A stretch of DNA of 64,000 nt from Channa striata (GCA_033026295.1 CM065187.1:124001-188000); one strand, 5' to 3'. Counted from the stretch's first letter, positions 1-12,500 are shown. Translations and numbers: made by a program. Notes: a model not told the origin generated them from the letters alone.

Positions 1-45
1 AAGAAACATCAGATTTCGGAAGAAACACCTGTGGAGCTCAAACAG
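1..45 (+). CDS. possible 3' end of an exon cut by the window edge
   Basis: The first 45 bases are open in frame 1 (15 codons, ending ...VELKQ) and finish at a consensus donor, CAG|GTGAGC, at 45/46. It may be an upstream exon of cysrt1, since the acceptor at 2730/2731 is in the same phase. Equally it may be a 5' UTR exon, part of another gene, or chance. Too short to identify. Confidence 0.3.
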
Positions 46-360
46 GTGAGCGTGTTGAACCTGACGTAATCTCCATTAAGCGAGGCACTGGGGTATGGAT
101 ATTAATACTTTAAACGTGTTAAACTACTGCAGACTGTTGGCGTTGTCACATAAATGAAGTATAAGTATTACAAGGCTCACAAAGGTGAATAAATTGCTCT
201 TTAATATATCATTTCAGAAAGGCTGAGGCATTACTGTGGACGAAGCAGCTAAAAGCTGCTCCACTTTTACTTGTTGACACTGTGCTGTTGTCTGCATGAA
301 ATGTTGCAATCCAATAATATTTATATTCTGGCTACGTGTCTAAGTGTAAGACACCAAAGA

Positions 361-510
361 CCCTAACTCTAACTCGCTCCTGGTGGGTCAGGTGAGCACC
401 TTGCATGGCAGACACTGCCGCTGGTGTGTTTGTGTGTGTGTGTGTGTGTGTGAATGGTTGAAAGATAAGCAACATTGTAAAGTGCTTTGGATAAAAGTGA
501 TATATTTAAG
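361..510 (+). repeat. tRNA-derived SINE tail with (GT)n microsatellite
   Basis: The phrases around gtgggtcaggtgagca, tgaatggttgaaag and aagtgctttggataaaa match the body and tail of the SINE copies near 42.6 and 58.4 kb. A GT run of about 28 bases (425-452) sits inside. The tRNA-like head is absent or too decayed to see. Confidence 0.6.
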
Positions 511-575
511 TGGCCATTTACCAAACATCACTCTTTTTTCACATTTGTCACTTTACGTATATTTTGATCCTAAAC

Positions 576-1224
576 CTTGTGAAAACTGTTCCCTCTAAGC
601 TGCGCGCGTGCGCAATGGCACACTGCTGACTCGGTCTCCGCGCACATAAAATCTGCGCTGCGCACAAAAAAAAGCCAACCTGAATTGAACATAAAATAAA
701 CACATAATGATTCACTCTTGGCTATTTTGCAGTGCGAGTCAGTGAGTGACCGTTGACTGGCGGCATTTCACGTTTACGCAGCTAATCACCGTCACTGACG
801 GGCTGTGACGGCGTCACTGTGTGTGTGCATAGCGGCGTGTGACACACTAATGACGCCAAGTGCTGCTTATGTTGAGACTTTATAATAATGGCAAAACGAA
901 CGGGCGGTGGCACATCCCTCACTACACAGGTAACGAACAAGATTTTTGATTTTCATTGTCAGTGGGCTGAAGCACTTCATTATTAAATCAATTCATTTAT
1001 AGAACTAATTTAAAAATTAAAATGAATTTAAACACTTGATTAATAAATTAAAAATTTAAAAAGTATTCTAACAGAAATTCTTTTAATAAACCATGTAACC
1101 TGGATGTATGTGATGCTGGTGTGACCACACGTGGGATGTCGCCCTCAGTGGTCCAAGGGACTGCTCAGGGAGTTTGTGTGTGTGCTCAGACACATGGAAA
1201 ATTAGAGGGAACATTGCTTGTGAA
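576..1224. mobile_element. non-autonomous hAT-type DNA transposon with 8-bp TSD
   Basis: The terminal inverted repeats are TGTTCCCTCTAA at 587-598 and TTAGAGGGAACA at 1202-1213. The insertion (584-1216, 633 bp) is flanked by an exact 8-bp direct repeat CTTGTGAA at 576-583 and 1217-1224. An 8-bp target duplication is the hAT hallmark. The GC-rich left end (gctgcgcgcgtgcgcaatgg) is followed by an AT-rich interior. No transposase frame is visible, so it would have been moved in trans. Confidence 0.87.
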
Positions 1225-2730
1225 TATTTTCAATACGGGACTTTCACCTGCCACAGAGCATTTCTCCTCATGGTAACTGTGCCTTTACAAAATTTTCCTG
1301 CACAAATAAAAACTAGAGTTACTGTGGTAATTACTGATCACATTCCAGCAGCTGGAACACAACAACATGAAAACTGTTATAAGTGTTGAGGAGTCAGACT
1401 GTCAAAAATCTGTTGTTTTTTTTTTTTTTACAAAATCTGAGATTTGACAACTGTTTATTTAAGATACTCACATCACAACAGTTAAATAACATTTATTTTC
1501 TTAATAATCAAACTGTGGTGCAACACCTGGTGCAGTCAGTGTATCTGTAGAGGTTGTACAGTGGGTAAAAAATTGTACAGAAAAACTAAAAGGACAGCCT
1601 TAAACTTTACAGTGTTCTCCTACTGCTTAAAACAACACAAATTAAACTAAACTCTATATCACACAAAAAAAACTTGACTTTTCCTGCATCTTATTGTTCC
1701 TCCAACCAAAGTAATCAATTCCATTACAATAGCAAACCTGATCAGGAGTTAGATTTATACTGTTTTTACCACATGCAGTTATGGGTGCATTTACAGAGAG
1801 TGAAATGACTGTGATTGTAAATGCCCATTTAGCCGAATGCTTCCAGTTACCTCATCTGTTGAGCCAGTAATGTCATTGTTCAGCTACACGGTAAAAAAAA
1901 TATAATTCACTCCTGCTGCCCTCCCCACCTAACAAGCGGCACACATTCCCAGGCACCAGTGTCCTCCTGAAGTCCAGTGTCGCCAGTTCAGACCTGGTAT
2001 GCACACTCACCGTTCTACTGATGGACCACAGCTTGTAGACTTGCAGTACTACCCATGCTACCGTGCTTGTGTTTTTGTGCATGTCTAGTGAATGAGTAAG
2101 TACAAAAACGACTTCAATGTCTGATACTTGAAGTACATTGTGATCAATACTTGGTGCAGTTTCCAAAGCAGGACCTGTGCTTGTAACGTATACCAGTCTG
2201 TCATAACATCTAATTCAATACAGTACAGCAGCTCTGCCATGAATTCCACTTTTACAAGGTTCTATTTTCTCAGTGTTTAGGTTGAAACTGTCAGAAAGGT
2301 GATAATTCTACTGTGTCTTTATTAGTGGGCTAAAAGTGGGCAGTGAAGTCGTACTGTAGTGCATTGTAAGAGGTGGTTCTAAAGTTCTGGCCCCCTCACT
2401 AATTTTAAATAGGGTGATCTAAACACCAGAAAAGTGGCCCAGTAGCTGCATGGCTTGGTGTCACTCGTCTTCCCATACTTTCACTTTCTTAACCCTTTCT
2501 GACAGTTTCAACCTAAACACTGCGAAGTCCTAACATTTAATTGCCTTACATTGTACCAATGCTCATAATGTTATGCCTGATTGGTGTATACAGCTATACT
2601 TCTATTACGAATGTGCGTGCTGAAAGTTTTTCGTAGTAGCCATGTTCCACTGCTGCTGTCTGTCACTGTTACATTCAGCTACAATGTTACCCCCCTCCTC
2701 TCTCTCGCTCTCTCTCTCATTTCTGCACAG
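1225..2730. other. non-coding stretch upstream of cysrt1
   Basis: No exon or recognisable repeat end was found. A clean polypyrimidine tract and CAG acceptor end the stretch at 2730, so it is at least partly intron. Confidence 0.5.
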
Positions 2731-2781
2731 AGCTCTCTCGCCCCAGCTGCATATATTGGGCAGCTTCCTGACTCATCAGTG

Positions 2782-3033
2782 ATGTCATCCAACATTAACG
2801 TCTCCCTTGAAAACCCCTACGGACAGGTGACCATTCCCCGGGCTAAGCTCCACTCCTATAATGATGTCAGCACAGTGATAGCCAATCCCATGGTTCTCAA
2901 CGAAGGCAACCCATACGCCACGTCAGGCTCCGCCCCCCCGCCTCCATACATAGTGAAGGAAGACGGAGGGGGGGTCGATGAGGAGGGAGGGCGGTGCCGC
3001 GCCTGTTGCTACCGCTGCAGGAAGAGGAAATGA
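2782..3033 (+). CDS. cysrt1: cysteine-rich tail protein 1 homologue
   Basis: Predicted 83-residue protein. Residues 10-22 (ENPYGQVTIPRAK) closely resemble the NPYAHISIPRAHL block near the N-terminus of mammalian CYSRT1. EGNPYATSGSAPPPPY (41-56) matches the later GNPYSSS...PPP block, and a Cys/Arg-rich end (CRACCYRCRKRK) takes the place of the mammalian Cys-rich tail. At 83 residues it is much shorter than the human protein of about 144, mainly in the tail. The ATG at 2782 has G at -3 and sits where homology begins; the frame stays open back to the acceptor at 2730/2731, so an upstream coding exon is possible. PPPPY is a potential WW-domain ligand (PPxY). Molecular function is poorly known; I infer none. 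Its + strand neighbour rnf224 matches the human 9q34.3 order. Confidence 0.75.
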   Translation: MSSNINVSLENPYGQVTIPRAKLHSYNDVSTVIANPMVLNEGNPYATSGSAPPPPYIVKEDGGGVDEEGGRCRACCYRCRKRK

Positions 3034-4630
3034 CGCCACAGCAGGAGGACATGACGTCTCAGGAGGGGGGTTACGTTCTCGTTGCCTCCATCTGAGGAAA
3101 TGTTGAAGTAAAAAAAGGAAAGGAAGCAAGGACGCATGTGAAACTTTTTGTGTCTATGTTCTAAAAAAGCAGAAGAATTTGGGGATAAGTGAAAATACAT
3201 AGTTGGAATTTTTAGGTCTGTTAAATCCGTTTTATCTGCAAACAGTCTGAAGAAGATAATCTGCTTTTATTCCAAGTAAAAATATAACGTCCATGTAGAC
3301 TGACAGAATGAATATTGAAAAAAATAATCTTATCTAAAGTAAAGTTTTAGCATCTCTTCTTAAATGAATTAATCAATTAATTAATTCAGACAAACCGGAG
3401 AAATCAGAGTAAGCTCTGAGATATACTGAAGCTTACTGAGATTTGAGATACAGCAAATATAAGGCAAAGAACATTTGTATTCACAATTGTTTTAGATAAC
3501 ACAGGAAGAAGAAACTGGAAAACCAAACAATAATAGTAATAATAATAATAATGCCTATAATAATAATGATGATGATAGGATTTAAGGTAAAATGTTATCT
3601 TAGTGACACGTTATTTGTTTTGTTCTTTGTTTGACAGAAAATATGTAGAAATATCAATGTGCTGTTTGCTGCCATTGACTTTTACAAAAATAGTTTCATC
3701 CTGATTTTCAGAAGTATTTCTTTTAGTTTTAATTTATAATCAGCTTCATCAAAACTAAAGACGAAGTCATAAAAAGTTTGTTATTGCTAATTTCATTCTT
3801 TGTTTTTGTTTGTCCTGGAGAAGATGGTCACATTTTCACAGTTAATTCACGTAGATTTAAAACCAGAAAGAGACTTTAGCTAGTTATCGTAGAATGTAAC
3901 ATTATACATAAACTAAAGTGTTAGTACACACATCTTTACATTATATACAGCCTAATTTTAGAGTATTTTCGCTAAACATTTTGTCTACATGTTTGTCACA
4001 TGAACATATTCTGCTAATGAACAAATTGATATGTTGTTTTAGATGCTATATATTTTAATATATCACTTGTCTACAAAGAAAGTTATCATGATTTTTTACA
4101 TTTCAGCAAGTGTTAGAAATGTTCCATTAAGTATTCATATTGTTACATTAATAATTTTGATAATTTTAGAATGAAGGAGATTTTAAAACATAAATACCAT
4201 AATACCAATATGTTAAAAACTCACACTGGAATCAAATTACAAACAATACCAAATGTTTAACAACTCTTATTTACTGTAAAAAGTTTGTTTTTGTTTATTA
4301 AAAAGCAAAAAAAACTGTTTTTTACTAATTTTACTACATCTACTCAGGTAAGAGTTCAGACACGTGTGAATTAAAGTGCAGAAAGAATCACCGGCGCTCC
4401 CCTGCACACACTCCAGGAGCTGTACACACTGAGAGGCAGGAAGCAGGCAAAGGAAATTATCACTGACCCCTCCCACCCTGGACACGACGTCTTTCAACTT
4501 CCCTCTTCTGGCAAGTTCTAAGAATTCCATTCAGACAAAACCACCAGAGACCAGAACAGTTTCTTTCCTCAGGCCATCACACTCATTACCAGTTGACCTC
4601 ATACTTACTGCTGTATTATGCAGTCCACAC
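3034..4630. other. AT-rich intergenic DNA
   Basis: Holds the presumed cysrt1 3' UTR and AT-rich DNA with a short AAT/ATG trinucleotide tract near 3525-3575. No conserved coding frame was recognised. Confidence 0.5.
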
Positions 4631-5350
4631 TGTACTTTACATACTACTACTACTACTACTTCTCTTTTGGCTTTTCCCATCAGGGGTCGCCACAGCGAAT
4701 CATCCTTTTCCACTTTACTCTATCCTGGGCATCTTCCACTCTGACATCAGCTAACCTCATGTCCTCTGTTAGGACATCCATATATCTCCTCCTTGGTCGT
4801 CCTCTCGCCCTCTTGCCTGGCAGCTCCATCTCCAACATCCTTCTACCAATATAATCACTATCCCTCCTCTGCACATGTCCAAACCATCTCAATCTGGCCT
4901 CTCTGACTTTGTTGCTAACACAGGCAACGTGCCTGTCCCTCTGATGAACTCGTTCCTAATTCTGTCCAACCTTGTCACTCCTAAGAAGAACCTCAACATC
5001 TTCATCTCTGCTGCTTCCATCTCTGCCTCTTGTCTCTTTCTCACTGCTACTGTCTCTAACCCATAGAGCAGAGCTGGTTTCACCACTGTCCTGTACACCT
5101 TTCCTTTGAGTCTTGCTGACACTCTTCTGTCACACAACACTCCTGACACTTTCCTCCACCCATTCCAACCCGCCTGCACTCGCCTCTTCACCTCTTTTCC
5201 ACACTCCCCATCACACTGAACTGATGACCCCAAGTACTTAAACTCCTGCACCTTCTTCACCTCAGCCCCCTGTAACCTCACTCTTCTACCTGGATCACTC
5301 TCGTTTACACACATGTATTCTGTCTTACTACGACTGACTTTCATACACAC
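4631..5350 (-). mobile_element. RTE-type LINE fragment (copy A), 5' truncated
   Basis: Read on the - strand this is the C-terminal part of a fish RTE-type non-LTR polyprotein. Blocks seen are KVQEFKYLGSSVQCDGE, RRVQAGWNGWRKVSGV, ALLYGLETVAVRKRQE and YIGRRMLEMELPGKRARGR. The 3' end at low coordinates runs into a trinucleotide repeat (tac)n, as is usual for RTE. The frame shifts near 4890-4910, so it is dead. It is strongly similar to copies at 32.8 and 63.5 kb. Confidence 0.88.
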
Positions 5351-7479
5351 ACTGCACCTGCCTTCAACTCTGTGTCATCCCGATGTTTTCGCTAAACTGA
5401 CCAATAAAACTCATTCGGATTATGCAGAGTGCAGTACCATACATGTGTAAATGTACACACTTATGTGGGCTTCACTCTCTGTGATGCTGCTGCTAGGCGA
5501 CCTGTAACATGATAGGCTGACACCAAATACCAATGGTAATCGGAGACCAGCTCTGCTGTATATCGGCCGATCACGTTTCATTCATCATTTATACTAAAGC
5601 TAACGTTTAATTACTCTCATATATTGTACTAATCAGGTTTTATTTCTAGTTATTGATGAATTATTGACTTGTGTCTTACTCACTACTTTTGGGGTTTGAG
5701 TCTTGTCTCAACATGTTTAATACGGAGACTTTTATTTCACAGGAAATGTTTAACGCTATTGCTACACTTCATTTTTGTACTATTAGTACTGCAGTCATTT
5801 TATTTTTGTGAAGTTTCTTTTGTTTGACTACACTGTTGTGTTCAGTCTTACACACACATTTACAATATTAACTGACAGCATAACAGAGCATCTGTGATGG
5901 TTGAGGGAGCATCAATTATTTATGCATGTGCCTCTCTCTGAGGCAAGGAATTAGACGGGGGACAGACAGACAGGAGAGAAAACAAAAGAAGGAGAAATAA
6001 ATGTAAGTGAAGAACACAAGGAACTGAGAGAAACAAATAATAAAAAGGGGGAAAATTCAAGCAGAACAAAAGATGAGGACAAATATGAAGAGAACAACAT
6101 GAAGAAAAGAGGAGAGGAAGTAAAAGAGTGAGCAACACAAGAAGAGGGAAAACAAGGAAAGAAGATAGACAGAACAAGATAAAAAGACAAAAAAGGAAAA
6201 AGTAAGAAGGAGTAGAATAAAAGGGGAGAGGCGTGGAGTACAAATGAAATAAAAGAAGAGAAGAAGTGAGAAGAATAAAAACGATGTGTGGATCAGGTGA
6301 GATTCATTCTAAATTTATCTGCTTTTTTTTAACATGTGTCATGAACAGCTGGAATGTAGTCAGGTTACTGAAACGTAAAAGTAATGTGTCACTCATTACA
6401 TTTCAGTGATGGAAACTTTACCAGCACAGTTTTGCATTTTAACGATGTACCTTTGTAACTACCAACAAGATTATGGAGTCAACCCTTACCTCCACATGTA
6501 ATCAGATTCCTGTAATGCAGGAATTTAATTTGATTTCATTTCACTTTGTCAGCATTATATTGTGAAAACTGGCCAAAGGGACTTATTGGCAATGGTGGGC
6601 GTATTGTTCTAAATATCTATAATATCGATTCCAACGTTGGTATCGATATTGATCAGTACCGGTATTATGACATTGATACTTTAGTTTCTCCCCCTGGCAC
6701 ACTGCTGCACCGACCTGTCTGTCTGTGTCTCCTGTCAAAGCGAAGAGAAGACAAACTTTTTTGTTTTGATATCATCAAATCATCACGTGTCTCAGCGCTA
6801 CCAGCCGAATGAAGTCTAAGACTGAAAAAGGATTTTTTTCTAAACAATTTGTTCTCCAGTGATAATTTTGTGCACTTGTGTTTATTTAACAAAAAAATAC
6901 AGTATTTTCTATTTACATTTAGTCATTTATCTGATGCTTTTATCCAAAACGACTTACCAGTGAGGTACAAGGCAAGAAAAGAATCTAAGTGAAACAAAGT
7001 GGTGTGTGAAGAAGTGTTTCTGTTTCATGAGATGCACAAGAAGTACAAGAAAGAGCAGAAAAGAAGGCTTTTTTTAAAAGTGCAAACGAAGTTTCGGAAG
7101 ACTTCTGTTTTCAGCAGTGATGAGTTTTACTGACGCAAAGGTGCGTCAGTTTGTCATCTGTTCAGTCAAACTTGTCAGAGATCGAAACAGCCGATTTTCC
7201 CTTAATAAAATGGGTCAGAGACAACATTCTTCTTTTATGTCCTGTTTGAAAACTTGTCCACAATACCTGGCCCAAAAGTTTAAGCAGATACGTAAACACT
7301 TCACTGACACAAACCTCCATCTTCCCGACTGAAAAAATGTCAGACAAGGAGTTTGTCATGTGCTCTTGATAAAGCAGCATCACAGACACGTGACAGGTTC
7401 ACAGATTGTTACTTCTTTAGAGCGCCTTCAGTACTTGATCAAACCAACAGGCACTCTTCTCTCATTCAATCAGAGCAAA
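5351..7479. other. intergenic DNA upstream of rnf224
   Basis: Contains a purine-rich tract (separate entry), a palindromic GTATCGATAT-like repeat scrap near 6600-6690, and an inverted SINE tail at about 6907-6990 (atttacatttagtcattta...). rnf224 5' UTR and promoter presumably lie near the right end; no core promoter could be picked. Confidence 0.5.
5940..6290 (+). repeat. long purine-rich (A/G) tract
   Basis: About 350 bases in which the + strand is overwhelmingly A and G (gaagaaaag, aggagaggaag and similar, no fixed period). The complementary strand gives long Phe/Leu/Ser-rich open frames that are composition artefacts, not genes. Confidence 0.7.
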
Positions 7480-8969
7480 ATGTCTGAGAACAGAAAAGAA
7501 GAAGAGGAGGAGAAGGAAGTGCCCTGTCAGCCCCTCCCCCCTCCTCCCGCACCCAGTGCTGTGGAGATGTCCCCTAGAAGACAGGACCTGGTGTGCATTG
7601 TGTGTTTCGGCAGCTATGACCTGACGACTCGGTTGCCGCGGAGACTGCACTGTGGCCACGCCTTCTGCCAAGTGTGTCTCAAGCGGCTGGACACGGTCAT
7701 TAATGAGCAGGTGAGTAGTGACATCATTGAAGTAAACACTGAAGTAGCTTGTTCGTCTGTGCCATGGGCCAGTAAAACCAATAAAAACCAGAGCAGACCA
7801 CGTTGACATGCTGCTTTTTCTGTGGGATACGTTTGTTCATAAGTATTGTCCGAACACAGTTGCTACACATTTGCAATTTATTTGGTAAATGTTCTTATAA
7901 AGAATCTTTATCCAAAGCACAAGACACTCGTGCCTCTCGTTCACCCATTCACACACAGGAGGGACCAGGACTCGAACCACTGACCCTTGGGGTCTGAGGA
8001 CAAAGCCAGTTGGTGTGCAGCTACCATTAGTGCGACTGCATTAAAATAAATACGCTTAGAATCGGTTATGAATGGAATGTATGAATGAATAACTGCCTCA
8101 AATTCTTGGTGGTGAGGTGATGTGGAAGAAGATCTAGTGGACCTCATTCACCAACTATCTTTTAGCATAATTTTCTCCTCATTTGGGATTTCGCTTTTTG
8201 GTAGGAACAGAACCTACAAAGAATCTTCACAAACCACAGTGGATTTGTAACATAACATGCTGCATCACAAGGTGACGTGCATCCTGACCACTCATGGATC
8301 TAACCAGTGGACTTGCTCAGTTCATGTTTCTGGGCAGAGCTGTCCACTTCTTCTCTTTCACATCATGTACATATAAACGTGTTTTCCATTAAAAATTGGA
8401 CGTTCAGTGGTGCACCACAGTCCAAGTACAGCATTCTCAGAACAACTATTAGCAACCAAATCATCTTTTTTCGAGTGTTATTTTATATCCACTATTGATA
8501 CTACCTCCTGCAGCAGAGCCTCTATCTGAGTACTGAAGATTTCTTGCTGTTTTTTTAAAAAAGAATTAATACTTCTTCTAATACAACTCCCGTGAGTCTT
8601 TGCCGTGTGATGCGTTAACATCACTATGACAATCTGTCAATACTTGCTCCTCTCCTCAAGGTATGGATCCCCTGTCCTCAGTGTCGACAGAACACGCCCC
8701 GGCCCAGAGGAGGGGCAGCGTGTCTGGATCTCGACCTGGTCTCATTCCTGGGGGTTAAGGCCCAACAAACCTGGAGCTCTAGCCACAGGGAGGGGACACA
8801 GGCAGGAGACGTGGGTCATACTGGGAAGCTGTGGCTGGGGAAGGAGGTCCCTGAGGACTGCTGGGCCCACGGAGGTCTGGCTGAGCCACGTTTCCATCGC
8901 TATGGCAACTGCTGCCCACCTGTGTCCTATTGGCTGTGCTGCTGGCTCTGTTGCCAGGGGCGGGAGTAA
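7480..8969 (+). CDS. rnf224: RING finger protein 224 (E3 ubiquitin ligase)
   Basis: Two exons, 7480-7710 and 8661-8969, joined in phase 0 (CAG|GTGAGT donor, tctcctcaag acceptor), give 179 residues. After an acidic and Pro-rich leader there is a C3HC4 RING: C39-x2-C42, then LHCGHAFCQVC at 56-66, then WIPCPQCRQ just after the splice junction. The block following the RING (GGAACLDLDLVSFLGVKA) is diagnostic of RNF224, whose human form reads closely similar here. A short Cys/Trp-rich hydrophobic C-terminus (YWLCCWLCCQ) also recalls the mammalian tail. Family role: RING E3 ligases recruit an E2 to transfer ubiquitin; substrates of RNF224 are not known to me. It follows cysrt1 as in human and converges on pisd. 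Confidence 0.88.
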
Positions 8970-9260
8970 CAGTGACTTATGTGTGAGCTCCTTTAGATGG
9001 TAAGCTTTATATAAAACCAAGTACAGGTAACTGGTTTTACTGGTCTTCTTTAGAATCAAGTTGATTTATCTTTAACTAAATAAAAACTGAACCGAATCAG
9101 CTGTACGATCTACCAGGTGATTCAGTGAATACCACAGTAAAATACTGTCTGTGTAAAAGAGCGATATTATCTTACATATTTGCAGAAAATATCTGTATGA
9201 CACTGTAAAAGTATATGTATAATATAAAACATAAACTGTATTTAGTAATTCTTTTGTTAG

Positions 9261-9297
9261 AATAAAGAAATGATGAGGAAAATATTTTTGATTTATT
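9261..9297. terminator. convergent poly(A) signals of rnf224 and pisd
   Basis: AATAAA on the + strand at 9261-9266 lies 292 bases past the rnf224 stop. TTTATT at 9292-9297 is AATAAA on the - strand, 292 bases past the pisd stop. If both are used the two 3' UTRs abut or overlap. Another + strand AATAAA lies near 9080. Confidence 0.5.
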
Positions 9298-9588
9298 CAT
9301 AATTACATATGTTACAAAAGGTCAGCAACAGTAATAACAAACATCAGTATTCAGATGTTAATGGTCGGCTGAGCAATATAGCTTCCACATTCAGTCATAC
9401 ACTTTGTGACAATAAAAAAAAAAAAACTGACTTGGTTCAATTTCTGGTTGAGAGACAGAAATGAAACAGAGTGTGAGAGAGAGAGAGATGTTTGGCATTT
9501 CCCCATCATTAGGCAAAAGGCATTCTGGGAGTTTGAGTCCTACAAAAATCGATGCTCATCACAACATTTTTAATCACAGCACAGACAA

Positions 9589-12500
9589 TCAGAGTCTGCC
9601 AAGGCCCTCCCCCACTCTGATTCGCTGACCCGGGTGCAAGTTGAAGGTAAAGTCTTTGGGGGCTTCAAACAGCAGAACAATGGTGGAGCCAAGGTTAAAC
9701 TCCCCCACTGCCTCCCCTTTCTGTAACACCACGCCCCCTCCATTCCCTGAAACCACACCGCCCTCACCTGTTGCCTTTAGCACCTCATTGCCAATAGCAA
9801 CATAGCTGCGGTCATAGAAAGAGCCTTTAGTGTAGCAAGGGGTGTTGGTCTGAAGCTCCTGTTGAAACAGAGAAGTCATTTACAGAGAATATAAAATCTC
9901 CTGAAAACCACAGAAAACAGTAACATCCAACGTATCAAACAAAATTTTGAAAAATCATAGAATATGTTTGAAATGACCAAATTTAACTGCCATAAATGTT
10001 TAAAACTATGCAAAGATTCTCACATTTTTATTATACCATTTAAAGTTTCAAAATTGAGCTTTAATCTGTTAATTGACACCGCTGATTTTCAAACATGAAA
10101 AAAGGTCAGCCATGTTTATTTCAGTCATTTACTCAACAATATCAAAGACATTTCTGTTTAATTTCCTAAAAACCTCCTCTGATCAGTTGTTACTTTTATT
10201 ACAACTTCACAGAATAAGGTAGCCGTAAATATGTATTGTTTTACAGAGTAAAACCGCACCCCTACCCGGTCAAAGTAAATTCTTATGGATCCAACATTCG
10301 TGGCTCCGACCGCCGTTAGCGAGAAGAAGCCGTGCTGCCATTGGCCAGTGAGCACCACACGTTCATTAAGGCAGAACAGCTCTTTGACCCAACGAGCCAC
10401 GCCCGGGTTTACTGACATTAATGAGCCTAAGGAGCAGAGATACTTAGTTAAAGACCTGATGCTCCGCAGAAAGCTGACAAGTCAACAAGTGGACATAACG
10501 TCACCTGGGAAGTGTCGTCGCAGCTCTACCCTCCAGTCTGTTGGTGAGTGGAAGCAGTGGTAGTCACCTGGAGCCAGGTAGACCACGATGTGGAACAAAT
10601 CGTTTTCAGGAGATGACAGGAGCAGCTCCCTGAAGGATGAGGATGGCTCTAAACAGAAAGCAAGTGATGTCATCAGATTAATATTCCACAAGTCCAGACC
10701 AAGACACATGTGGTAGACTGGACGTGGGCTTACCTTTACTTTGGTTCTTCTGTGGACCTAAGAAGTTCTCCAGGCTGTAGGTGAGCCCTTTCACCTGCTC
10801 TACCTCAGAGTTCTTCACCCGACCAAAGTGGAGTATCTTCCCATCAGCTGGAGAGATCTTACGGAGAAAACAAAAATCCCCCTTTACCATTAAAAAACTG
10901 AAACCACTGAAACAGATGCTCCAGTCCACATGTCGAGAGACATTAACAATCGTACCATCATCATGCCAAACTGAATTTGTTCTTTGGATTTCGTTGAGAT
11001 CTTGACTACGGAGTGTTTATTAAAACCTCTATGAACTGACTTCACCTACCATCATGCTTTGTGTCTGTGCACACTTCCACAAACACATCAGCTACTCTTT
11101 ACAATAAACACACACAACATAACGTTCAGTCCCAAGTCTGGTGAGTCCTGGAGTTTGGCTTCCACTATTTAATGATGGATAGTTCCTTCATCAATCAAAC
11201 ATGACAGGCCTTGTTTAAGAACCCATCACAACTTTCATACTTGAGTGGATTCAGAGTTTGTGACATTCACCAGTTCTCTCCTGGTTTTTGTTACAGTGGT
11301 TCTCAAAAGTTTGTGAACCTTGATAAAGGGAGTGAAGGTAATAAGACTAAACTACAACCCCATCACCAAAAACATTGAGACAATGTGAAAATCACACCAA
11401 CCAATATTTTATTCACAATACAACACATCAGAAGACACATTTTACCAAATAATGAAAAATATTACTTCAATTTGAATTTGATGGCAGCGGCACATCTCAC
11501 AAACATTGTAAGAGGGCCAACAAAAGCCTGGAAAAGTAAATGCCACAAATCAAAACAAATAGAGGCCCATTTGACAACTAACTAGGTTAACTGGGGACAG
11601 GTCAGTAACATGAAGAAGCATCTCAGAGAGGTAGAGACTTTAGAATGTAACAATGGACAGACGCTCACCAATCTGTGACAAACTGTGTCTGAATGTAAAA
11701 ATTGCAAAAACTTTCCCCCATTTACAATATATAATATCATCAACAATTCAGAGAATTAGGAGGAATCTCTGTTTGCAAGGGACAAGGCCAAACATCAAAA
11801 GTGGATGTGTGTGATCTTTGGGCTCCCACACAGGACTACATAACATTAACATCACTGCCTGAGCTCAGGAACGCGTCTGTGAACACAGCTCACTGTGTAA
11901 TCCACTAATTTCTATTAAAGCTCTATCATGTAAAGAGGAAGCCATATATGAACACGATCCAGTAACGGAGCCGTGTTCTTCGGGGCAAAGCTCATTTAAA
12001 ATGGTATGAGGAAAAATGGAAAACTGTTCTGGGGTCAGAGGAATCAACATTTGAATTGTTTGTAGAAACCATGGACGGCCTGGACTGGGAACATCTAGAT
12101 CACGGGTGTCCAGATCCAGGCCTCGAGGGCCACCGTCCTGCTTGTTTCTAACTACCCCTGCAAAACCCTCTTTCTCCAGCTTCTGATTGCTTGAACACAC
12201 CTGATCCTCATAATCAGCACTGATGCCCCAATCTAGATTGTGGACAGATCAAGAGCCTGCATACCTGTGTGGGTGCTTTAGTGTCTACGGCATTGTCAGC
12301 TTACACATCTGGAAAGGCATCATCAATGCTGAGCAGTACATACAGGATTCAGATCAACACATAATCCCTTTCTGCATATTTCAGCAAGACAATGCTAAAC
12401 CATGTACTCCATCGATCACAACAGCGTGGCTTTGCAGGAGAAGAGATCAGGATCTGAACTGACCTGCCTGCAGTCCAGACCAAATGGAAACACTTCAGTT

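Noticed and set aside
5920..6243. Two overlapping - strand open frames rich in Phe, Leu and Ser
   Set aside because: They are the complement of an almost pure A/G tract; composition alone keeps them open and no conserved motif appears.
8742..9059. 105-codon - strand open frame opposite rnf224 exon 2
   Set aside because: It lies antisense to a recognisable exon with intact splice sites and family motifs; it is a shadow frame.
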